Assembly (NCBI GenBank): GCA_001302725.1 | Contig: LIZU01000116.1 | Span: forward strand, 1-5,108 | Length of the DNA stretch: 5,108 bases | Source of the DNA: a candidate division Zixibacteria bacterium DG_27 | GTDB lineage: Bacteria > Zixibacteria > MSB-5A5 > DG-27 | Direction: 5' to 3' | Part shown: positions 1 through 4,918 of the stretch, piece after piece | How the letters are laid out: each line of letters opens with the position of its first letter | How positions within the stretch are numbered: position 1 is the stretch's first letter | The notes under the pieces: generated by a model | Told to the model about the DNA's origin: nothing | Databases searched by the model: none | The model's input: only the letters and a program-made list of their open reading frames with translations | Program-made: the position numbers and the translations under genes

Positions 1-1808
1 TAACCGAGACCGTTCAGATATTCAACCACGCTGACGGCATCCTCCAGATCCAAATTCCCCAAATGTCGATAGACATCGGTCCTGAACTTCCGGCCGTAGC
101 CAGAAGAGCCCCGATAGTCGACCGTAACGACAACAAAGCCCTCTTGAGCCAGCACCTGATGAAAGAGATTGGTTCGCGACCAGTAGTTGCACACCGCCTG
201 AGCATATCCGGCCCCGTGGATATGAACGATTAGCGGGTATCTCTTTGCAGCATCGAAATCCTCAGGTTTCCAGACAAGGGCGTGCACAGTTTCGCCATCT
301 ACATCAGAAGCGAAAGTGAAAAACTCCGGTCTCGACAGCTCATACTCGGAGAATTCCGGCAAGACGGAGTTCGTTATCCTGCTGACCTTCCCCCTCTTTC
401 CCAAATCGACCGAGCAATAATCCGGGGGGGTGAGGTTGTTGGTGTAGTAAAGCACCGCCCTTTTCCCATCCGGGGACAGCATGTTCTCCCCGTATCTCTG
501 AGGTGGAGAAGACCATCCCTCCTCGAAAGTCAAACGCTCTTTCTTACCCGTCTTCAAGTCAAGCAGGAACAGATGCCGCTCTGGGATGGCAACCTCGGTG
601 GAGAAGAAATAGACCCACCAACCGCCAAACGGAACCTCCGGATCCCTCACTTCCCAATCGCCGGAGGTCAACTGTTCTGGTTCACCATCATTCACCGAAA
701 TACTGTATAAGTGATTGTAACCGGTTCTATCAGAGGAAAAGACGATTGTCTTCCCCTCCCGGCCCCAGAAGCACTCACCAGAAATGGAAGAGACCCAGGC
801 GGTGTCAGATTCGTGGAAGATCTCCTCCACCTTACCACTATGACAATCAGCAACCAATATCCAGCGATCCTTTTGTGCCTTCGAGACTTTGTCGAGGAGC
901 AATCTATCACCCGCAGACGACCATCTTAAGGTACGAATGTAATATTCCGTCTCCTCTCCCATATCGAGCCACAGCGTCTCTCGGCCCTTCAAGCTAATGA
1001 CACCGATTTTGCTGTTGGCCAATTTCCCGCCCGCTATCGATCTTTTCTGCTCGGTAGTTTTTACCTTTTTCCCGACGTAATCGGGAATTAGGATGGGGTC
1101 GATCTCAGAGAGGTCGTATCGCATGAAGGCAATCCTTTTGCTGTCCGGAGACCAACGGTAACACGACACCTCATCAAGCCAGCTTAAGTAATAACCAGCG
1201 CCATTGACCACAGTATCAGTCCCGGTGGTGGTCAATTGTTCAACTCGATGCTTTTCCAAGTCGAGGTACCAGAGGTCTCCCCCTCGGATGAAAGAGAGGT
1301 ATTTCCCATCCGGGGAGTATTGAGGGTTTTTCTCTCCCGCCTCGGTGTGCAAGATCCGAACCGCCTCCTTGTTCTCAACGTTCACCGTGAAAACGTCGCC
1401 CAAATAGACGAAGGCGATCTTCTTGCCATCCGGGGACCACCTGAGAGAGCTGACGCCACCTCTCAGCTTTTCGGCTTCTTTTCTTTCCTCCCGGGTTCGT
1501 TCATCATCCTCTTTTGGATCTTCTTTGATTCCGGCCATATCGGTCAGACAGGAGAGCCTGTCCTTTTTCAGGTCGTACAGCCAGACATCCCGGAATCTCT
1601 CGCCCCCATCGTTCCAGGAGAAGGCGATCTTGTCAGAATTGGGTGACCAGATTGCCTCCCGGGGAGAAATCCCGTAAAAAAAGGGATGGGTGTATATGGC
1701 CTCGATGCTCAAAGGTTTGCCAGCCACAAGGTCCGAGAAAAGCAAAAGAACTAACGCCGACGTCAGCACAGCTATCTTGCCTGAATAAAAGGAGCTTAGA
1801 CGATTCAT
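1..1808 (-). CDS. Exported S9 (prolyl oligopeptidase/DPP-like) serine peptidase, 3' end outside window
   Basis: The frame is open for 602 codons from an ATG at 1808 and runs off the left edge without a stop. The start is backed by GGAGG at 1813-1817. Residues 1-30 form a signal peptide: basic start (MNRL), hydrophobic core ending LVLLLF, then SDLVAG as a likely cleavage region, so the enzyme is probably exported. Residues about 50-460 show repeated beta-propeller blade motifs: WSPNSDKIAF (54-63), WSPDGKKIAF (124-133), YSPDGKYLSF (164), WSPDSKRIAFMRYD (219) and LSPDGKRAVLYY (444). From about 490 the alpha/beta-hydrolase domain begins, with the family landmarks HIHGAGY (529-535) and VDYRGSSGYG (563-572). 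The window stops shortly before the expected G-x-S-x-G-G nucleophile; Asp and His would also lie beyond. Established for the family: the propeller gates a serine-protease pocket that takes short peptides. Residues 94-116 are a highly charged insertion in an early blade. Exact specificity (DPP, acylaminoacyl-peptidase or other) cannot be assigned. Confidence 0.92.
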   Translation of the reverse strand, partial: MNRLSSFYSGKIAVLTSALVLLLFSDLVAGKPLSIEAIYTHPFFYGISPREAIWSPNSDKIAFSWNDGGERFRDVWLYDLKKDRLSCLTDMAGIKEDPKEDDERTREERKEAEKLRGGVSSLRWSPDGKKIAFVYLGDVFTVNVENKEAVRILHTEAGEKNPQYSPDGKYLSFIRGGDLWYLDLEKHRVEQLTTTGTDTVVNGAGYYLSWLDEVSCYRWSPDSKRIAFMRYDLSEIDPILIPDYVGKKVKTTEQKRSIAGGKLANSKIGVISLKGRETLWLDMGEETEYYIRTLRWSSAGDRLLLDKVSKAQKDRWILVADCHSGKVEEIFHESDTAWVSSISGECFWGREGKTIVFSSDRTGYNHLYSISVNDGEPEQLTSGDWEVRDPEVPFGGWWVYFFSTEVAIPERHLFLLDLKTGKKERLTFEEGWSSPPQRYGENMLSPDGKRAVLYYTNNLTPPDYCSVDLGKRGKVSRITNSVLPEFSEYELSRPEFFTFASDVDGETVHALVWKPEDFDAAKRYPLIVHIHGAGYAQAVCNYWSRTNLFHQVLAQEGFVVVTVDYRGSSGYGRKFRTDVYRHLGNLDLEDAVSVVEYLNGLG

Positions 1809-1889
1809 CTTGCCTCCGACACTCGATGTCTTGCTTCACCATCATTCTATTGGCATCCACCACCAGTTTCCAGGCAAATTTAACCTCGA

Positions 1890-1964
1890 CAGCGAAAAAA
1901 CACAAAAAAATGTTGGAGAGAATCGACACTATCTCGGAGAGATCCCACGTTTTTTGATTGAAAT
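1890..1964. repeat. 75-bp block identical to 3002-3076
   Basis: Every base from 1890 to 1964 equals 3002-3076 in unit 2, although flanking spacer sequence on both sides differs between the units. The corresponding part of unit 3 (about 4050-4130) is strongly diverged. The block is AT-rich with A and T runs and contains a small dyad, ATCTC-GGA-GAGAT. It is non-coding on present evidence. Either it is a conserved control region or it records recent gene conversion between units 1 and 2. Confidence 0.85.
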
Positions 1965-1989
1965 CTGACAGGCCAGAAGTCGGTCGCCA

Positions 1990-2002
1990 CCACAACTCGT
2001 TG
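1990..2002. promoter_or_regulatory. Conserved dyad, candidate upstream activator site (unit 1)
   Basis: CCACAACTCGTTG contains the inverted repeat CAAC-TC-GTTG. All 13 bases are kept in the three units, and the distance from the first base to the -12 GC is 68 bases in each. That position, roughly 70-80 bp upstream of the predicted start, suits a sigma-54 enhancer-binding protein. The assignment is inference. Confidence 0.4.
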
Positions 2003-2044
2003 CTTTATTTGCGGTAAGGTGTGGCCTTAAAATGCTCTCAAGGC

Positions 2045-2060
2045 TGGCAGGCTCATTGCA
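2045..2060 (+). promoter_or_regulatory. Sigma-54 (RpoN) -24/-12 promoter of lipoprotein gene 1
   Basis: TGGCAGGCTCATTGCA matches the RpoN consensus TGGCACG-N4-TTGCW at all fixed positions but one (C to G). GG at 2046-2047 and GC at 2058-2059 are separated by exactly 10 bases, as sigma-54 requires. The predicted transcription start is near 2070, giving a 5' UTR of about 40 nt. This excludes the in-frame ATG at 2032, which lies upstream of the promoter. Sigma-54 promoters need an ATP-dependent activator. Confidence 0.75.
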
Positions 2061-2112
2061 AATAGCTTCTTCAGCAAAAAGACGGAAGCCTAGAAAGAGG
2101 AGGAGAGCTGAG

Positions 2113-2769
2113 ATGCCAAGACACCGCACAATTCTGATACTCCTGGTAGTACTCGGGAGCTTAGCTTTGGGCCTCTATGGCTGCGGCAAAATCAACCCCA
2201 CCGCGCCAGAAAGTCAGGATCTGAGCACACCACCCATACAGCCTCCCAAGAGCGGACTCCCCACAGACGTTCTGTGGCCCAAATTGCTGATGGACTGCGA
2301 CACCGTCTACCACACCGCCCGAATTTACGAGGATAGGTGGAACTACGTTCACCTAATTCTACCCGGTTGGTACAACTACTTTGTAGTGCCGGAAGATGCT
2401 GTTGAAGAAGACGTCACCATAACTATCGCTGTCACCAGGTATCACTATTGGGATGAAGATACCGGCGATTACAGCCTGGTGGCCTTCTTTGAGTTTGGCC
2501 CTGATGGATTAACCTTCGGCAACGGCGATGGCGGCGACGATGAAGATCATCACTATTGGGGCTATGGCAGCTGGCATGGCAGCAACGAGGAATCAGCTTA
2601 CCTCGTCCTCAACGCCTCTTGGCTGGACCTGCACTATAGAGACCGAGCCGTCCTGAGATACTATAACGAGGACACCGGACTGTGGGAGGAGATCAGCAGC
2701 ACCACAGTCAGACATGGAAAGGTCAAGTTCTACTTCGAGCACTTCTCCAAGTATGCCGTAAGTAGGTAG
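2113..2769 (+). CDS. Lipoprotein paralog 1, ZU5-like C-terminal domain, with acidic/His-rich insertion
   Basis: 218 residues. The ATG at 2113 is chosen because AGGAGGAG precedes it and the alternative ATG at 2032 is upstream of the predicted promoter. Residues 1-24 are a type II signal peptide: R3 and R5, hydrophobic core, lipobox LYGC, lipidated Cys24. Gly at +2 does not match the inner-membrane retention Asp, so an outer-membrane lipoprotein is likely if the cell is diderm. A Pro-rich linker (about 27-50) follows. The mature domain shows YFVVPEDAVEE (89-99), YWDED (112-116), FEFGPDGLTF (126-135), LRYYNEDTGLWEEI (181-194) and a terminal HFSKYAVSR. This order (VPxGAVxE, FGPxGLxF, W-E-I, HFSxYAV) is typical of bacterial ZU5-like beta-sandwich domains. 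Unlike paralog 2 it has 21 extra residues within 136-162, rich in Gly, Asp, His and Trp, possibly metal-binding. Function unknown; no catalytic motif seen. Confidence 0.92.
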   Translation: MPRHRTILILLVVLGSLALGLYGCGKINPTAPESQDLSTPPIQPPKSGLPTDVLWPKLLMDCDTVYHTARIYEDRWNYVHLILPGWYNYFVVPEDAVEEDVTITIAVTRYHYWDEDTGDYSLVAFFEFGPDGLTFGNGDGGDDEDHHYWGYGSWHGSNEESAYLVLNASWLDLHYRDRAVLRYYNEDTGLWEEISSTTVRHGKVKFYFEHFSKYAVSR

Positions 2770-2782
2770 ATGACGCTTTCTG

Positions 2783-2794
2783 AGCTCTCCTCGT
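2783..2794 (+). promoter_or_regulatory. 3' UTR segment complementary to the ribosome binding site (unit 1)
   Basis: AGCTCTCCTCGT lies 13 bases after the stop. Its first 10 bases are the exact reverse complement of GAGGAGAGCT at 2100-2109, the Shine-Dalgarno region of the same gene. Pairing would extend to 11 of 12 with one internal mismatch. Confidence 0.4.
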
Positions 2795-2802
2795 GGTAAG
2801 GT

Positions 2803-2838
2803 AAAAAGCCCGACCATAAGGTCGGGCTTTCGGTTTTT
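2803..2838 (+). terminator. Rho-independent terminator of lipoprotein gene 1
   Basis: Stem AAAGCCCGACC (2805-2815), loop ATAA, stem GGTCGGGCTTT (2820-2830): 11 perfect pairs. CGG and then a T-run (2834-2838) follow. The A-run at 2803-2807 would act as a T-tract for transcription from the other strand. Confidence 0.9.
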
Positions 2839-2863
2839 GGTCAGTAGAGAAAAGGCAAAGGAT

Positions 2864-2920
2864 TCATGTCGACACCAGCATGACTATCTTGTTTAAATAA
2901 GAATGACTTAAACGATTCAT
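2864..2920 (-). pseudogene. Remnant of the peptidase gene 5' end (unit 2)
   Basis: On the minus strand, ATG at 2920 preceded by GGAGG (2925-2929) opens MNRLSHSYLNKIVMLVST, then TGA. It aligns codon for codon with MNRLSSFYSGKIAVLTSA of the intact peptidase. Past the stop the frame continues ILCLFS, matching LVLLLFS at codons 19-25, and then similarity ends at the terminator. It is therefore a duplicated fragment of the peptidase signal-peptide region, broken at codon 19. It is unlikely to make a useful protein, though the RBS and start are intact. Confidence 0.8.
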
Positions 2921-3001
2921 AATGCCTCCGACATTCAATGTCTTAGTTCCCCACCATTTTATTGGCGTCCACCACCACCCTCCTACCAAATCTAACCTCG
3001 G

Positions 3002-3076
3002 CAGCGAAAAAACACAAAAAAATGTTGGAGAGAATCGACACTATCTCGGAGAGATCCCACGTTTTTTGATTGAAAT
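3002..3076. repeat. 75-bp block identical to 1890-1964
   Basis: Unit 2 copy of the identical spacer block. It lies between the peptidase 5' remnant and the conserved dyad upstream of the sigma-54 promoter, as in unit 1. Confidence 0.85.
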
Positions 3077-3101
3077 TCGAGAGGCCAGAAGTCGGTCGTC
3101 A

Positions 3102-3114
3102 CCACAACTCGTTG
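3102..3114. promoter_or_regulatory. Conserved dyad, candidate upstream activator site (unit 2)
   Basis: Same 13 bases and same 68-base distance to the -12 GC as in units 1 and 3. Neighbouring bases differ between units, so the dyad stands out as a conserved island. Confidence 0.4.
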
Positions 3115-3156
3115 CTCCATTTGCGGTAAAGTGCGACCTTAAAATGCTCCCAACGC

Positions 3157-3172
3157 TGGCAGGCTGATTGCA
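3157..3172 (+). promoter_or_regulatory. Sigma-54 (RpoN) -24/-12 promoter of lipoprotein gene 2
   Basis: TGGCAGGCTGATTGCA has GG at 3158-3159 and GC at 3170-3171 with the obligatory 10-base spacing. It differs from copy 1 at one non-consensus position. Predicted start near 3182. Confidence 0.75.
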
Positions 3173-3225
3173 GATAGCTTTTCGACTAAAAGATCGAGAC
3201 GACTCGAAACAGGAGAAGAGCTAAA

Positions 3226-3816
3226 ATGCCAAGACACCGTACGTTTTTGATACTCCTGGTTGTGCTCGGGAGCTTAGCCTTAGGCCTCTATGGCTGCGGG
3301 AAGATAACGCCGACCTCGTCGGAAGACGAAGGCCTCTCGGCGCCACCGGCAGAGCCTCTCAAGAGCGCACTCCCGGCAGAGGTTCTATGGCCTAAGATGC
3401 TGGTGAGCTGTGACACCGTTTACGTGGACGGCGTAATCTCGGAGTACAGATGGAGTTTCCTGGACCTGGATCTGCCCGGTCGCTACCATTGGTTCATCGT
3501 CCCCTCCGGAGCCGTGGAGGAGAGGACCACCATCGCTGTTGCCGTAGTCAGGAATACATACTGGGACGAGGACAACCAGCGATGGAGCTACATGGCCGAA
3601 TTTGACTTCGGACCCGATGGCCTGGTGTTCGATCCCGACAGACGGCCCACGTTGATCATCGATGCCCTCTGGTTAGACCTCCAAGATGGCGACGAGGCGG
3701 TTCTGAGGTTTTACCAGCAGGACACCGATCTGTGGGAAGAGATCTCTGCCGATACAGTTGAAAGGAACAAGGTCAAGTTCTACATCCCCCACTTCTCCAA
3801 GTATGCCGTAAGTTAG
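3226..3816 (+). CDS. Lipoprotein paralog 2, ZU5-like C-terminal domain
   Basis: 196 residues from the ATG at 3226, preceded by AGGAGA at 3211-3216. The signal peptide is identical to paralog 3 and differs from paralog 1 only at residue 7 (Phe for Ile); lipobox LYGC with Cys24. It aligns without gaps to paralog 1 through residue 135 and is the shortest version, lacking the 136-162 insertion; a six-residue loop DPDRRP takes its place. Core motifs are WFIVPSGAVEE (89-99), YWDED (112-116), DFGPDGLVF (127-135), LWLDL (148-152), LRFY (160-163) and HFSKYAVS at the end. The final Arg of the other paralogs is missing because a one-base insertion after the AGT codon brings the stop forward. It has its own promoter and terminator. 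Probably an envelope lipoprotein; role unknown. Confidence 0.92.
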   Translation: MPRHRTFLILLVVLGSLALGLYGCGKITPTSSEDEGLSAPPAEPLKSALPAEVLWPKMLVSCDTVYVDGVISEYRWSFLDLDLPGRYHWFIVPSGAVEERTTIAVAVVRNTYWDEDNQRWSYMAEFDFGPDGLVFDPDRRPTLIIDALWLDLQDGDEAVLRFYQQDTDLWEEISADTVERNKVKFYIPHFSKYAVS

Positions 3817-3833
3817 GTACAGGACGCTTTCTG

Positions 3834-3845
3834 AGCTCTCCTCCT
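3834..3845 (+). promoter_or_regulatory. 3' UTR segment complementary to ribosome binding sites (unit 2)
   Basis: AGCTCTCCTCCT lies shortly before terminator 2. It is an exact complement of the RBS regions of genes 1 (2098-2109) and 3 (4260-4271). It pairs 11 of 12 with its own RBS (3211-3222), where one G has become A. Confidence 0.4.
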
Positions 3846-3852
3846 GGAAGAT

Positions 3853-3888
3853 AAAAAGCCCGACCAAAAGGTCGGGCTTTTAGTTTTT
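3853..3888 (+). terminator. Rho-independent terminator of lipoprotein gene 2
   Basis: Stem AAAAGCCCGACC (3854-3865), loop AAAA, stem GGTCGGGCTTTT (3870-3881): 12 perfect pairs, followed by a second T-run at 3884-3888. It separates gene 2 from gene 3, so the array is not one operon. Confidence 0.9.
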
Positions 3889-3913
3889 GGTCGGTAGAGA
3901 AAAGGCGAAGAAT

Positions 3914-3973
3914 TTATATCGACACCTGCACGAGTATCTTGTTTAAATGGAAATGACTTAGACGATTAATCAT
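3914..3973 (-). pseudogene. Remnant of the peptidase gene 5' end (unit 3)
   Basis: The minus strand reads INRLSHFHLNKILVQVSI, then TAA. It is aligned without gaps to peptidase codons 1-18 and to the unit 2 remnant. The original ATG has become ATT, although an ATG lies one codon upstream (3973) behind GGAGG. After the stop, ILRLFS again matches codons 20-25. It shares His6, Leu9, Asn10 and a stop at codon 19 with the unit 2 remnant, so both probably derive from one duplicated ancestor. Confidence 0.78.
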
Positions 3974-4150
3974 TCCTCCGGGAATCAATATATCAACCCT
4001 CCATTATTTTGTTGGCCTCCGCCATAGTTTTCCAGCCAAACTCAACTTTAGCGGTGAAAAAGACAAGGAATTATCGGGTTTAATCGACATTATCTCGGGC
4101 AGAGCCAATAATCTTGGGTCGGGATTGTGCAGGTCGGAACCCGATTGCTG

Positions 4151-4163
4151 CCACAACTCGTTG
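4151..4163. promoter_or_regulatory. Conserved dyad, candidate upstream activator site (unit 3)
   Basis: The dyad is conserved here even though the preceding 100 bases of unit 3 are strongly diverged. In this copy the arms extend to ACAAC-TC-GTTGT. It lies 68 bases upstream of the -12 GC. Confidence 0.42.
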
Positions 4164-4205
4164 TCGGATATACGGTAAGGCGTGGCCATAAAATACTCCG
4201 AAGGC

Positions 4206-4221
4206 TGGCAGGCTGATTGCA
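4206..4221 (+). promoter_or_regulatory. Sigma-54 (RpoN) -24/-12 promoter of lipoprotein gene 3
   Basis: TGGCAGGCTGATTGCA, identical to the unit 2 promoter, has GG at 4207-4208 and GC at 4219-4220. The element is retained although the spacer further upstream has diverged strongly. Predicted start near 4231. Confidence 0.75.
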
Positions 4222-4274
4222 GATAGCTTTTCGACTAAAAGATCGAGAGGACTCGAAAGAGGAGGAGAGCTAAA

Positions 4275-4886
4275 ATGCCAAGACACCGTACGTTTTTGAT
4301 ACTCCTGGTTGTGCTAGGGAGCTTAGCTTTGGGCCTCTATGGCTGCGGGAAGATCAGCATGACATCGCCGGGAGAGGACGGTCTAGGGTCAGCGCCCACC
4401 GAGTCACCTCAGGAGGCACTCCCCGCCGTGGCCATATGGCCTCAGATGCAGCCCGAATCTGATACCGTCCGGGTGAGCTGCGACGTTGTCTGTGTTAAGG
4501 ACGAAGACAATGAGTGGAGGTGGACCTTCTTTGACCCCGCGCAGCCTGCTGTTCTGAACTACTTCATCGTCCCGGTCCGGGCCATTGAAGAAAATAAAAA
4601 TATCACTGTTGCGGTAGTCAAGAACATCTACTGGGTGGAGGACGCCGGGCAGTGGGGTTTCCGGGCCGAATTCGACTTTGGCCCTGATGGTCTGAAGTTC
4701 AAAAAGAAGAAGCCCGAGCTCCTAATCGATGCCCTGTGGCTAGGCTTAGAAGATGGCGAGAAAGCGGTCCTGAGGTATTACAATCCAGAGACCGACCTGT
4801 GGGAAAAGGTTAAGACAAAGAAGGTCGAAGATGGCGTTCTGAAATTCAAGATCGAGCACTTCTCCAAGTACGCCGTAAGTAGGTAG
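4275..4886 (+). CDS. Lipoprotein paralog 3, ZU5-like C-terminal domain, lysine-rich
   Basis: 203 residues from the ATG at 4275, with AGGAGGAG at 4260-4267. The signal peptide and lipobox (Cys24) are identical to paralog 2. Compared with paralog 2 it carries extra residues around 58-80, where DTVR is followed by a second related VSCDVVC segment, giving Cys69 and Cys73. Core motifs are YFIVP (96-100), AIEE (103-106), DFGPDGLKF (134-142), LWLGL (154-158), LRYY (166-169), TDLWEKV (173-179) and HFSKYAVSR. The loop that is acidic in paralog 1 is basic here (KFKKKKPE, 141-148), and the last strands are Lys-rich (KVKTKKVEDG, 178-187). It converges on selA with 84 bp between the stop codons. Function unknown; likely an envelope-anchored beta-sandwich protein. 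Confidence 0.92.
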   Translation: MPRHRTFLILLVVLGSLALGLYGCGKISMTSPGEDGLGSAPTESPQEALPAVAIWPQMQPESDTVRVSCDVVCVKDEDNEWRWTFFDPAQPAVLNYFIVPVRAIEENKNITVAVVKNIYWVEDAGQWGFRAEFDFGPDGLKFKKKKPELLIDALWLGLEDGEKAVLRYYNPETDLWEKVKTKKVEDGVLKFKIEHFSKYAVSR

Positions 4887-4899
4887 ATAACCCTTTCTG

Positions 4900-4911
4900 A
4901 GCTCTCCTCCT
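4900..4911 (+). promoter_or_regulatory. 3' UTR segment complementary to the ribosome binding site (unit 3)
   Basis: AGCTCTCCTCCT is a perfect 12-base reverse complement of AGGAGGAGAGCT at 4260-4271, the RBS region of the same gene. It sits between the stop codon and terminator 3. Circularising or trans pairing could block ribosome entry; this is inference. Confidence 0.42.
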
Positions 4912-4918
4912 GGAAGGT

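Larger units (their letters stand above)
1730..2838 (+). repeat. Tandem repeat unit 1 (peptidase 5' end, spacer, promoter, lipoprotein 1, terminator)
   Basis: First of three direct repeats. Similarity to units 2 and 3 begins at GGTC (1730-1733), inside codons 25-27 of the intact peptidase gene, and runs through the spacer, promoter, lipoprotein gene and terminator. Here the 5' end of the unit is still functional peptidase coding sequence, so this looks like the ancestral arrangement. The gene-free spacer 1809-2112 holds the peptidase RBS (1813-1817), a 75-bp block identical to unit 2 (1890-1964), a conserved dyad (1990-2002), the sigma-54 promoter and the lipoprotein RBS. Confidence 0.9.
2839..3888 (+). 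repeat. Tandem repeat unit 2
   Basis: Second direct repeat, starting at GGTC (2839) right after the T-tract of terminator 1 and ending after terminator 2. The gene-free stretch 2770-3225 contains, in order, the 3' UTR and terminator of lipoprotein 1, a decayed copy of the first 26 or so peptidase codons on the minus strand (2864-2920), the 75-bp block identical to unit 1 (3002-3076), the conserved dyad (3102-3114), the sigma-54 promoter and the RBS. The spacer resembles unit 1 up to the promoter; the promoter and leader region resembles unit 3. Confidence 0.9.

Noticed and set aside
282..997. Plus-strand open frames inside the peptidase gene (also 1236-1677)
   Set aside because: They are shadows of the peptidase coding sequence, which gives a continuous family-matching protein on the minus strand.
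1871..1910. Possible sigma-70 promoter for the peptidase on the minus strand (TTGTGT, 16 bases, TTAAAT)
   Set aside because: Both hexamers are weak and lie in an AT-rich run. It remains the only candidate seen but is not well enough supported to annotate.
1633..1995. Minus-strand 120-codon frame overlapping the peptidase start
   Set aside because: It overlaps the peptidase signal peptide in another frame and the stop codons in units 2 and 3 break it. At most its middle holds a fossil fragment, reported separately.
2025..2034. TTAAAAT box as a sigma-70 -10 element upstream of lipoprotein 1 (also in units 2 and 3)
   Set aside because: No acceptable -35 hexamer lies 16-18 bases upstream in any unit, and the sigma-54 element is a far better match.
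2032..2112. 27-codon N-terminal extension of lipoprotein 1 from the ATG at 2032
   Set aside because: It would start upstream of the predicted sigma-54 promoter, would bury the lipoprotein signal peptide inside the protein, and has no equivalent in the two paralogs.
2864..2866. TGA at codon 19 of the unit 2 remnant as a selenocysteine codon, given selA nearby
   Set aside because: The same codon is TAA in unit 3 and TTA (Leu) in the intact gene. No SECIS-like hairpin was seen, and the frame loses similarity soon afterwards.
2922..3167. 81-codon plus-strand open frame in the unit 2 spacer, also largely open in units 1 and 3
   Set aside because: Unit 1 lacks the ATG (TTG) and stops early. Differences between units mostly change the amino acid, there is no suitable RBS, and it overlaps the promoter region.
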